Virus record (IMG/VR): IMGVR_UViG_3300008120_000626
Coordinates: 1 to 34,243 of that record
Source: a virus
Strand: one strand, 5' to 3'
DNA: 34,243 bases
Shown here: positions 8,797-15,758 of the stretch, piece after piece
Layout of the letters: every line of letters starts with the position of its first letter
Numbering within the stretch: the stretch's first letter is position 1
Program-made: the position numbers and the translations under genes
The notes under the pieces: generated by a model
The model's database searches: none
The model's input: only the letters and a program-made list of their open reading frames with translations
Told to the model about the DNA's origin: nothing

Positions 8797-9219
8797 ATGT
8801 TAACAGATTCAAGCGTTTTATATGTTAGAGGTGAAGACGGAATTAATGGAGTCCCATTAGTTTGGGTAATAGACGGAGAGTGTTTATATGACATTCCAAC
8901 ATGGGCATATTATGCCAATATGTTTATGCTTTCTGATGAAGTTATTGATATTTCTGAAGAACATCCAGAGCACAACGGCATTACAGTTAGATTTATAAAA
9001 AATGGAACAGTTGTTGATGATTTTCAAACTTCAGAGTATTTTGGCAGTATTCTTTTGAGCAACCCACAGGTATTAAATTTATTAGATTACCCGTATGGGA
9101 TGTACGTAGTTTCTCCACACGCAACATTTGATGGAGAAAAATTTACTATTTTAAATGCTAATATGTCTTCTCTTTTAGAATGGCATCCAATTCAGAATAG
9201 ACAAACAGATAACACTTAA
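8797..9219 (+). CDS. Hypothetical protein within the fibre cluster
   Basis: 140 residues, not recognised. An AAAGGAAT site precedes ATG 8797. The sequence is acidic, with aromatic strands (VPLVWVIDGECLYDIPTWAY, SSLLEWHPIQ) and no membrane segment or signal peptide. SEEHPEHNGITVRFIKNGTV looks like a beta hairpin. It sits 18 bases after the large adhesin and before a promoter. A chaperone or accessory of the adjacent adhesin is one possibility from position only; a small structural protein is another. Confidence 0.55.
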   Translation: MLTDSSVLYVRGEDGINGVPLVWVIDGECLYDIPTWAYYANMFMLSDEVIDISEEHPEHNGITVRFIKNGTVVDDFQTSEYFGSILLSNPQVLNLLDYPYGMYVVSPHATFDGEKFTILNANMSSLLEWHPIQNRQTDNT

Positions 9220-9227
9220 TGTATAAT
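9198..9227 (+). promoter_or_regulatory. Putative sigma70-type promoter
   Basis: TAGACA (9198-9203), an 18-base spacer, then TATAAT (9222-9227) preceded by TG. It lies about 28 bases before the GTG start of the six-cysteine protein, leaving room for its AAAGGGG ribosome site. Confidence 0.55.
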
Positions 9228-9255
9228 AGTATTTTACTTATTTAAAGGGGATATT

Positions 9256-9486
9256 GTGTCTAAATCAAGGTGGCAAGAGTACAAGGAAAAAAATGGAGTT
9301 ACTCCTTTGGACCTTCTCAATCCAATGACAATGCATGCCGAAGAAGAGGTATCAAATTCAAGAATGTCTATATGCAGATCATGCCCAGAATTAATCAGCC
9401 TTACATCTCAATGCAAAAAATGCGGATGTATAATGAATCTAAAAACAAAGCTACAGGCAGCCAAGTGCCCATTGGGCAAATGGTAA
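9256..9486 (+). CDS. Small six-cysteine, probably zinc-binding, protein (CPxGKW type)
   Basis: 76 residues starting at GTG 9256, supported by AAAGGGG five bases upstream and by its own promoter. Cysteines are arranged CRSC (40, 43), CKKCGC (53, 56, 58) and CPLGKW (71), a zinc-ribbon-like pattern. Small phage and bacterial proteins with this CPELxxxxxQCxxCGC...CPxGKW signature are common near structural genes; I believe this is the DUF6171 type, but cannot confirm. The N-terminal 35 residues are polar. Its function is unknown; zinc-dependent protein or nucleic-acid binding is inferred. A competing reading frame from 9270 lacks the conserved pattern. Confidence 0.75.
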   Translation: MSKSRWQEYKEKNGVTPLDLLNPMTMHAEEEVSNSRMSICRSCPELISLTSQCKKCGCIMNLKTKLQAAKCPLGKW

Positions 9487-9495
9487 ACTATTTAT

Positions 9496-9526
9496 TTGAT
9501 ATTTAAAGAATAAAATAGTGTATAAT
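9496..9526 (+). promoter_or_regulatory. Putative sigma70-type promoter
   Basis: TTGATA (9496-9501), a 19-base spacer, then TATAAT (9521-9526) with TG immediately before it. It lies upstream of a strong AAGGAGGT site and the GTG start at 9560. Confidence 0.6.
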
Positions 9527-9559
9527 TAAACAAGAAAGCAAAGCTCAAGGAGGTAGCCA

Positions 9560-10117
9560 GTGGCCACCAATTATCCAAACAATCTAGATGAATTAATTAA
9601 TCCAAACGGGACTGATCAGTTATCAGCCCCTTCACATTCTGAGCAGCATGCAAATGCAAATGATGCAATTGAAGCACTTCAGGTAAAAGTTGGAATAGAT
9701 GGTTCACAGGATCCAGATTCACTAACATATAAAATTAACGATATTGTTTCTATCTTAGGAGATCTAGACAACAACACAGACACAATAACAGAACTGCTTG
9801 GTCTAGAAGGAAATAATGACCTTACAGTTTATGGGATTGAAAATCCAACAAATGTAGACTCATTTGCAAAAAGCACATGGAAAACAGTAAAGTATAATCT
9901 ACAAGTTACAAAGGGATCAGATGTGTATGCATCTGAGATCATGGCAACACAAGATGGCCTAGACATGCTAGTATCAGAGTCTAACATCATATCAAACACA
10001 AACAATAGCTTATTTACTTATACCTTTGAAGAAAATTCAGGTATAATTAGTTTAAGAATCACCCCTGTTTCTGGTGAAATCGCAGTAAGATTTGTAAGAA
10101 CAGCATTAAAGGCATAA
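9560..10117 (+). CDS. Short tail fibre protein
   Basis: 185 residues from GTG 9560; AAGGAGGT five bases upstream decides the start. The N-terminus (YPNNLDELINPNGTDQL then HSEQHANANDAIEALQ, KVGIDGS) is a well-known phage-fibre opening with a short helical segment likely to trimerise. The C-terminal 80 residues from WKTVKYNLQVTKGSDVY form a beta domain. Its layout (Trp, SEI, ITPVSGE, closing R-T-A-L) parallels the C-terminus of the next gene (WAKADYRSAKLLVKIDNG ... VSGTLLK). Probably a short fibre or tip subunit. Confidence 0.75.
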   Translation: MATNYPNNLDELINPNGTDQLSAPSHSEQHANANDAIEALQVKVGIDGSQDPDSLTYKINDIVSILGDLDNNTDTITELLGLEGNNDLTVYGIENPTNVDSFAKSTWKTVKYNLQVTKGSDVYASEIMATQDGLDMLVSESNIISNTNNSLFTYTFEENSGIISLRITPVSGEIAVRFVRTALKA

Positions 10118-10146
10118 TAAAAAAAGCAGTAAGAGGAGTCATATAA

Positions 10147-11385
10147 ATGGCAACAGTAGTAAAGAATTTTAGAATTAAAAGTGGCCTTATCGTCGAAGGC
10201 GCAACAGGTACAATCGGCGGCCAAAATATACTTACAGAGACAGGCGGAAACGCCTATATCCTCAACCTCGTTGGTGGAGCAACTCTTGTAAAGTCTGTTG
10301 ATGCAGGCGTATTTAATGTTGATGGTGCTGGTAACCTCACAGTAAATGCAAATACATTTGATTCATACGGATCAGCCTCAGCAGCTCAAGCAGCAGCAAT
10401 ATCAACTGCAGCATCAGATGCAACTTCAAAGGCAAATGCAGCACAGTCTGCAGCAATTACTGCAGCAGCAACAGATGCAACATCTAAGGCTAACGCAGCA
10501 CTTGCATCAGCAAATACTTACACAGACGGAAAGGTTGCAGATCTTGTAGATTCTGCACCAGAACTTCTAAATACTCTTAATGAGTTAGCAGCAGCACTTG
10601 GTGATTCACCAGATACCATTTCTAACTTAACAACATTAGTTGGAACAAAAGCTAATTCATCTGATGTAACAGACGGACTTGCAGGTAAGCAAGATACGCT
10701 AACTGCAGGATCAAATATTGACATTACAGGATCAACTATTTCTGTAACTGGCCTTGATTCAGCAGATATATCAGACTTTAACACAGCAGCCGTTGCAGCA
10801 ACAGCAGCAGCATACGATATGTATGGTGCAGCAGCAGCAGCACAAGAAGCAGCAGAAGACTACGCAGACGGACTTGCAATCAACTACGATGCAGCAGGTT
10901 CTGCGTCAGCAGCACAGAATGCAGCACAAGGATACGCCGATGGTCTTGCCGTAAACTACGATGCAGCAGGTTCTGCGTTAGCAGCACAGACTGCAGCAGA
11001 AGCAACTGCAGCAGCAGCTAATACAGCTCAGCAAAACGGCACAACAGCATTCACAGCGCTAAATGTAAATGATCAGGCAAAGCAAATTGCAGCATCATCT
11101 TCTGGAACAGCAACAGTTCCTGGAACAGCTTATCAGTGGGCAAAGGCTGACTATCGTTCAGCTAAGCTCCTTGTTAAAATTGACAATGGAACACACAATG
11201 AAATTTCAGAAATCCTAGTAACCCTAGATTCATCAGATAACGTAGCAATTACAGAATATGCAATTGTTGGAACTAATGGATCAAGAGGAACAATTACAGC
11301 AGAAGTATCTGGTGCAAATGTTATCGTAAAGGTTACACCAACAGACAACTCAACAGTTAAAGTATCTGGAACATTACTTAAGTAA
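10147..11385 (+). CDS. Ala-rich coiled-coil tail fibre protein
   Basis: 412 residues with an AAGAGGAG site. N-terminal VKNFRIKSGLIVEGATGTIG is a strand-rich fibre head. The long middle is extremely rich in Ala and Gln with repeats such as YDAAGSASAAQNAAQGYADG and SDATSKANAAQSAAITAAA; related short Ala-rich repeats occur in the fibres starting at 4915 and 11881. These are expected to form a trimeric coiled-coil shaft. FNTAAVAAT and QDTLTAGSNIDITG are beta inserts. The C-terminal 85 residues form the same kind of small beta tip domain as in the preceding gene. Runs of GCA codons make this region prone to length variation. Confidence 0.8.
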   Translation: MATVVKNFRIKSGLIVEGATGTIGGQNILTETGGNAYILNLVGGATLVKSVDAGVFNVDGAGNLTVNANTFDSYGSASAAQAAAISTAASDATSKANAAQSAAITAAATDATSKANAALASANTYTDGKVADLVDSAPELLNTLNELAAALGDSPDTISNLTTLVGTKANSSDVTDGLAGKQDTLTAGSNIDITGSTISVTGLDSADISDFNTAAVAATAAAYDMYGAAAAAQEAAEDYADGLAINYDAAGSASAAQNAAQGYADGLAVNYDAAGSALAAQTAAEATAAAANTAQQNGTTAFTALNVNDQAKQIAASSSGTATVPGTAYQWAKADYRSAKLLVKIDNGTHNEISEILVTLDSSDNVAITEYAIVGTNGSRGTITAEVSGANVIVKVTPTDNSTVKVSGTLLK

Positions 11386-11399
11386 TTAAATAAAGGTTT

Positions 11400-11424
11400 T
11401 GGGGGATTCCTTAAAAATCCCCCA
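11400..11424 (+). terminator. Intergenic hairpin after the Ala-rich fibre gene
   Basis: TGGGGGATT (11400-11408) pairs with AATCCCCCA (11416-11424) around a 7-base loop. No T-tract follows on the + strand; an A-tract follows instead. It may be a weak terminator or an mRNA-stabilising stem at a gene end. Confidence 0.5.
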
Positions 11425-11456
11425 CAAAAAAACACTTAGGGGATATGTGAACTTAA

Positions 11457-11819
11457 ATGGCAACAGAAAATAAAAATTTTAAAGTAAAGAATGGCCTAAA
11501 TGTAGCTGGAACAGCAACATTTAGCTCAGATATTGTTTTAGGGACAGCCCCGATATCATTTGATACACAAACAAATAGGCTAAAGATTCAAGTAGATGGA
11601 ACTTGGCAGCCTATTGCTTTATACTCAGAAATTCCAAATGAAGCTGAAATGCTTTCATTTATGGATGTAGGATTGGCTATTGATTACAATGGTCAACCAA
11701 CATATATAATTCAAGCAAATGGAGTGACTCCAACAGGAACTAGTAAGTTCTTATCTGGCGGAGATCCAAGTACTTCAGAGTTTGGAATGACTTTCGATTC
11801 AGGAGCATTAGTAGCATGA
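11457..11819 (+). CDS. Small fibre-associated protein
   Basis: 120 residues. NKNFKVKNGLNVAGTATFSS resembles the opening of the preceding fibre and of pelagic-phage fibre proteins. LGTAPISFDTQTNRLKIQVD then GTWQP is again the short strand module shared by several proteins in this block. The remainder (QPTYIIQANGVTPTGTSKF) is strand-rich. An in-frame stop immediately before ATG 11457 fixes the start, yet the nearest Shine-Dalgarno-like AGGGG is about 15 bases upstream, which is unusually far. Probably a fibre head or adaptor; not otherwise recognised. Confidence 0.6.
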   Translation: MATENKNFKVKNGLNVAGTATFSSDIVLGTAPISFDTQTNRLKIQVDGTWQPIALYSEIPNEAEMLSFMDVGLAIDYNGQPTYIIQANGVTPTGTSKFLSGGDPSTSEFGMTFDSGALVA

Positions 11820-11841
11820 TGCTTAAATATAACAGTTTTAA

Positions 11842-11850
11842 TGCTATAAT
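11842..11850 (+). promoter_or_regulatory. Extended -10 promoter before the long fibre gene
   Basis: TGCTATAAT is a perfect extended -10 hexamer (TGn + TATAAT). No strong -35 is visible. An AAAGGGGTGG ribosome site and ATG 11881 follow, so the predicted leader is about 24 bases. Confidence 0.6.
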
Positions 11851-11880
11851 TTCAATATATCAAATTAAAGGGGTGGCATA

Positions 11881-14800
11881 ATGTCAACAGTAAGAATTCA
11901 AGTACGTAGAGGTTTATCTTCAGAATGGACCGCAGCTAATCCAGTATTAGCTGCAGGTGAAATGGGTGTTGAAACAAACACTAATAAATTTAAATTCGGT
12001 AATGGTTCATCTACATGGACCGCTCTTTCATATGCAGCAGCCGACACAGCAGCAATTGGTGAAATTTCCCAAGATGCTATAGATCAGGCTCTTTCAATGG
12101 GTGCTGGATTAACAAAGACTTATAATGATGGTACAAACACAATAACAATAACTGTTGATACAGATGTTATTTCTACAAAAGCGTTTGCAACATCAGAAGC
12201 AGCTGCAGCAAAAACAGCAGCAGAAGCAACTGCATCAGCAGATGCAACTTCAAAGGCCAACGCAGCACTAGCAGCGGCAGAGGATTATACAGATAACGCA
12301 ATAAGTGGAGTTAATAACTCTTTGGGAGATTATATTCCAGTTTCAGACAGAGGAGCTCAAAATGGAGTTGCCTCACTTGACACAAATACTAAAATTCCAG
12401 TAGCACAAATTGCATTAAATAATTTTAATGGGGTTATCAGTACAAGTGAAAATATATTCGGAAACACAATAACAGGAACGAACCTTGTTTCAGAAAATTT
12501 GCTAACAGCAAATGATGTAAATATTAGCGGCAATTTAACTGTTAGCGGAACTTCAACTACAGTTAACTCAACAAATGTTTCGTATGATGACCCAATGATT
12601 TACATTGGTGATGGCAACCAATCCAACGTCCTTGACATTGGTGTTGTGGGAGCATTCAATAATGGAACATATCAGCATGCTGGTCTTGTACGTGATGCTT
12701 CTGACGGAATTTGGAAGCTTTTCTCAGGAGTTACATCAGAGCCTACAACTGTAGTAGACTTTACTACATACACAAGATCACCTCTTGAAGTTGGTCAAAT
12801 ATATGCTACTGCAGCTCAGATAGGAGCAGTTGGACCACAACAGATTCAGATGCTTTCTGATGTTACTGGAAACATTCAAGAGCAACTAGATGCAAAGCTT
12901 AATGAGGTTCCAGATAATTCTGTTACAACAGCTAAAATAACAGATGATGCCGTAACATCAGCTAAAATTGCAGAATCTTCAGTTACTTCAGTCAAGATTG
13001 CAAATGATGCAGTTACTTCAGTCAAGATTGCAAATGATGCAGTTATTGAAAGTAAAATCGCAAATGATGCAGTTAGCGAAGATAAAATATTTGCAGGTTC
13101 TGTAACTACTGACAAAATTAGAGCAGCTTCAGTTACTGAAGTTAAAATTGCAAATGATGCAGTTACTGGAATTAAGATTGCAAATGACGCAGTTAGCGAA
13201 GATAAAATATTTGCAGGTTCTGTAACTACTGACAAAATTGCAAATAATTCAGTTACTGATATTAAAATTGCAGATGATGCCGTAACAGTTAACAAAATTG
13301 CGGATTCGGCTATTACAAATGCAAAGATCTCAGCTACAGCAGAAATTGCTCAATCAAAGATTGCTGGATTAACTCAAGCATTAGACTTAAAAGCAACAAT
13401 TGATTCACCAAATTTAACTGGATCAGTTGTTCTTCCTTCTACAACAACAATTGGATCAGTTGATGCAACTGAAATTGGCTACCTAAATGGAGTTACATCT
13501 TCAATTCAAACTCAGTTCGAATCAGCTGCAACAGCTCTTACAAACCACTCATCAGATACAACTGATGTACATGGAATTGCAGATACATCACTTCTAGCTA
13601 CAAAGTCATATGCAGATGGAGCAGTATCAACACACAATGACGATACAACAAATGTCCACGGCATTGCAGACACATCACTTCTAGTAACAACAACTGGAAC
13701 ACAAACACTAACAAATAAGACTCTAACAAGCCCAACAATTAATGGAGCTACAGTTGGCGGAAACATAGTCCCATCTGTAGATAATACATATGACCTAGGT
13801 TCTCCTACTCAAATGTGGAAAGATATCTATGTTGGTCCAGGATCACTTTATGTTAATGGACAGAAAGTTCTTCAAGATGAATCAGGAGCAATTGTTGTTT
13901 CTGCAGACATTAATGAGAACCTTGGTTTAAGAACAAGCGGAAGTGGTAATATCGAGTTTGATCCAACAGGAACAGGCGTAGTTAATGTTAAGGGCCCTCT
14001 TGTTATGGAATCAGGCGCAAATATTTCAAGTGCTGATGGAAATGGAATCAACTTCTCTAATACAGTAAAGGTTGACTCAATTGCCAGCAAGACAGCAGAT
14101 ACAGACTTATCATTATCAGGAAACGGCACAGGAAAAGTTTATCTTAATGATAATGCAGAAGTAAATGGAAACCTTGTTGTTGGTGGAAACCTAACAGTAA
14201 GCGGAACAACTACAACTGTTAACAGCGAAACAATTAGTTTGGCTGACAATATCATTGATTTAAACAGTAATTTTACTACTGGAACTCCAACAGAAAACGC
14301 TGGACTAAGAATTATGCGTGGAGATTCTAATGCGGTTCAAATGCGTTGGAATGAGTCTACAGATGTATGGGAGTTCACAAATGATGGAACAACATACTCT
14401 TCAGTACTATCAATAAACGATACAGCATTAACAACAGCACTAAACGCAAAGCTAGCATCTGCTACAGCAGCAACAACCTACGCACCAATTGCTAATCCAA
14501 CATTTACTGGTACAGTAACAGTTGCAGCATCTGGTGTAGCATTTACAGACGGAGCACAGACAAAAGCTGGAGTTCCTTCTCTAACAACAATTGGAACAGC
14601 AATTGGAGCAGCATACAACCTTTCAACAGGTGGTTTAGGTCTACGGGATCAATTAATTCCAGTTTCTGGAGCACACACAATTACAGTTCCAGCAAATGCA
14701 ACTACAGCTTATCCAGTAGGAACTTCAATAAGCTTCTACCAGTCAGCAGGAACAGACGCAGCATTTGCAGAAGCAGCAGGAGTTACAATTTTAAGAACTC

Positions 14801-14892
14801 CAGGATTAAAGCTTAGAGCACTTCATTCATCAGCAACAATAACCAAGGTCGCAACAGACACCTGGTTACTTGCTGGAGACTTGAAAGCATAA
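11881..14892 (+). CDS. Long tail fibre with Mtd-like N-terminus and decapeptide repeat
   Basis: 1003 residues, the longest complete gene here. The N-terminus (IQVRRGLSSEWTAANPVL, GEMGVETNTNKFKFGNG, TWTAL) is homologous to that of the 526-residue fibre starting at 4915. An Ala-rich coiled-coil segment follows, then a fibre module NLTVSGTSTTVNSTNVSYDD, then 14-15 decapeptide repeats at residues 347-495. Later come ATKSYADGAVSTHNDDTTNV-type repeats (DVHGIADTSLL twice), YDLGSPTQMWKDIYVGPG, and a second copy of the module (NLTVSGTTTTVNSETISL ... LNSNFTTGTP ... WNESTDVWEF). The C-terminal domain contains GAHTITVPANATTAYPVG and ISFYQSAGTDAAFAEAAGV, a beta-rich tip. Probably the main long receptor-binding fibre. 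AAAGGGG supports ATG 11881. Confidence 0.85.
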   Translation: MSTVRIQVRRGLSSEWTAANPVLAAGEMGVETNTNKFKFGNGSSTWTALSYAAADTAAIGEISQDAIDQALSMGAGLTKTYNDGTNTITITVDTDVISTKAFATSEAAAAKTAAEATASADATSKANAALAAAEDYTDNAISGVNNSLGDYIPVSDRGAQNGVASLDTNTKIPVAQIALNNFNGVISTSENIFGNTITGTNLVSENLLTANDVNISGNLTVSGTSTTVNSTNVSYDDPMIYIGDGNQSNVLDIGVVGAFNNGTYQHAGLVRDASDGIWKLFSGVTSEPTTVVDFTTYTRSPLEVGQIYATAAQIGAVGPQQIQMLSDVTGNIQEQLDAKLNEVPDNSVTTAKITDDAVTSAKIAESSVTSVKIANDAVTSVKIANDAVIESKIANDAVSEDKIFAGSVTTDKIRAASVTEVKIANDAVTGIKIANDAVSEDKIFAGSVTTDKIANNSVTDIKIADDAVTVNKIADSAITNAKISATAEIAQSKIAGLTQALDLKATIDSPNLTGSVVLPSTTTIGSVDATEIGYLNGVTSSIQTQFESAATALTNHSSDTTDVHGIADTSLLATKSYADGAVSTHNDDTTNVHGIADTSLLVTTTGTQTLTNKTLTSPTINGATVGGNIVPSVDNTYDLGSPTQMWKDIYVGPGSLYVNGQKVLQDESGAIVVSADINENLGLRTSGSGNIEFDPTGTGVVNVKGPLVMESGANISSADGNGINFSNTVKVDSIASKTADTDLSLSGNGTGKVYLNDNAEVNGNLVVGGNLTVSGTTTTVNSETISLADNIIDLNSNFTTGTPTENAGLRIMRGDSNAVQMRWNESTDVWEFTNDGTTYSSVLSINDTALTTALNAKLASATAATTYAPIANPTFTGTVTVAASGVAFTDGAQTKAGVPSLTTIGTAIGAAYNLSTGGLGLRDQLIPVSGAHTITVPANATTAYPVGTSISFYQSAGTDAAFAEAAGVTILRTPGLKLRALHSSATITKVATDTWLLAGDLKA
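12919..13366 (+). repeat. 30-bp tandem repeat encoding a decapeptide (consensus AVTSVKIAND)
   Basis: Fourteen in-frame decapeptides (residues 347-486) plus one degenerate unit with the Lys shifted by one. Each unit has the pattern (A/S)-V-x-x-x-K-I-x-x-x. Units 5-7 and 9-11 are nearly the same at the DNA level 120 bp apart: about 60 bases starting at GCAAATGA differ at a single position. This indicates a recent duplication of a four-unit block. Two consecutive units near 12990-13040 are also identical. Confidence 0.95.
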
Positions 14893-14912
14893 TTGGGAAA
14901 TAGGAGAATAAA

Positions 14913-15686
14913 ATGTCAAAAAATATAGGTAGAAGAGCATCAGCTCAAGACAACTTCATTGGCCCAGATGCACCAACTGGGCTAACCGCAGCAGATCATT
15001 TAAATGGAGTTAATAACCAACGGAACTTTAACGATGGAATGATTAACCTTTCATGGACAGCACCTGCAGCAGGAAATGCACCAACCCAATACAAAATCTT
15101 TAGAAGCGGAGTAGAGGTAGGAACAGTAAATGCTCCTACTACTACCTTCTCTAATACTGGACTAGTTGGTGGCACTTCTTACTCTTACACAGTAAAAGCA
15201 GTTGATCTTTATGGAACATCAGTAGACTCTAATACAGCATCAGCTACAGCAACAACAAAGCCAGCTGCCCCAACAAGTGCTTCAGCAACAGCTGGAGTTA
15301 ATGCAAATACAGTTCAGTGGGCAGCACCTGCAACAGGTGGAAAGCCAATCACTAACTACTTTGTTCAAGGTAATGATGGAACAACTGGAAATACAACTAA
15401 CTTATCTATATCGATATCAGATACTGCTGGAACATCACAGTATTATAACGTATACGCAGATAATGCTAATGGAAGATCTGCTGCATCAAATAACTCTAAT
15501 ACAGTTACTACGCTTGCACCGTCGTTCTTCTCTCCACCGTTCTTCCCACCGTTCTTCCCACCAGGGTTCTTTGCCCCACCAGGGTTCTTTGCCCCACCAA
15601 GCTTCTTTGCCCCACCAAGCTTCTTCTCCCCACCAGGGTTCTTCTCCCCACCGAGATTTGGCTTTACGGGCCTAAGAGCTTACTAA
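14913..15686 (+). CDS. Two-FN3-domain virion protein with Pro-Pro-Phe-Phe C-terminal repeat
   Basis: 257 residues with a TAGGAGA site. After a short polar N-terminus come two fibronectin type III domains: residues about 19-112 (PDAPTGLTAAD ... INLSWTAP ... YKIFRSGVEVG ... YSYTVKAVDLYG) and about 114-200 (PAAPTSASATAG ... VQWAAPATGGKPITNYFVQG). From residue about 202 the protein becomes a Pro/Phe repeat (SPPFFPPFFPPGFFAPPGFF onwards) with eight Pro-Pro pairs, ending in a short basic tail. FN3 domains on tail or capsid surfaces help weak adhesion to carbohydrates. It is the last gene before the dioxygenase operon, separated by a hairpin and a promoter. Confidence 0.8.
   Translation: MSKNIGRRASAQDNFIGPDAPTGLTAADHLNGVNNQRNFNDGMINLSWTAPAAGNAPTQYKIFRSGVEVGTVNAPTTTFSNTGLVGGTSYSYTVKAVDLYGTSVDSNTASATATTKPAAPTSASATAGVNANTVQWAAPATGGKPITNYFVQGNDGTTGNTTNLSISISDTAGTSQYYNVYADNANGRSAASNNSNTVTTLAPSFFSPPFFPPFFPPGFFAPPGFFAPPSFFAPPSFFSPPGFFSPPRFGFTGLRAY
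15523..15654 (+). repeat. Second Pro-Pro-Phe-Phe coding repeat
   Basis: Imperfect 12- and 18-bp units encode PPFF, PPGFFA and PPSFFA. The peptide is nearly that of the repeat at 8461-8634, but codons differ: here TTCTTTGCCCCACCA and TTCTCCCCACCA, there TTCTTCGCACCACCA. The two arrays are therefore not a simple recent copy of each other. Confidence 0.9.
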
Positions 15687-15697
15687 AAAATAAAAAA

Positions 15698-15727
15698 ACA
15701 ATAGCAGGGGGAAACCCCTGCTATTGT
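15698..15727. terminator. Perfect 13-bp hairpin with GAAA loop, between fibre and dioxygenase units
   Basis: ACAATAGCAGGGG, loop GAAA, CCCCTGCTATTGT: a perfect stem with a stable tetraloop. The + strand lacks a T-tract after it, while the A-rich stretch before it (15684-15698) would give a U-tract on the - strand. By classical rules it is thus a better terminator for - strand transcription, though it probably also ends the upstream + strand mRNA. Confidence 0.75.
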
Positions 15728-15752
15728 GCTGTATATATACAAATGATACAAT
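15724..15752 (+). promoter_or_regulatory. Promoter of the dioxygenase operon, predicted leaderless
   Basis: TTGTGC (15724-15729), a 17-base spacer, TACAAT (15747-15752) with TGA before it (extended -10). The -35 overlaps the terminator stem. The start codon at 15759 is 7 bases past the -10, where transcription should begin, and no Shine-Dalgarno sequence is present. Confidence 0.65.
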
Positions 15753-15758
15753 GTATTT

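Noticed and set aside
8417-8803. Several open frames on both strands rich in His, Arg, Leu or Lys across the proline repeat
   Set aside because: They are read-outs of the 18-bp repeat in other frames. They lack ribosome sites and conserved features, while the + frame of the adhesin is continuous.
12876-13295. 139-residue minus-strand open frame
   Set aside because: Antisense of the decapeptide repeat. Its regular ILSVT-like pattern mirrors the repeat, and there is no promoter or ribosome site.
13512-13530. GTTCGAATC resembling a tRNA T-loop
   Set aside because: It lies inside the long fibre coding frame with no acceptor stem or anticodon arm around it.
8461-15654. CRISPR array
   Set aside because: The regular repeats are direct, contiguous, in frame and translated, with no unique spacers.
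4915-15686. Diversity-generating retroelement
   Set aside because: No reverse transcriptase gene and no adenine-substituted repeat pair seen in the window, despite Mtd-like domains.
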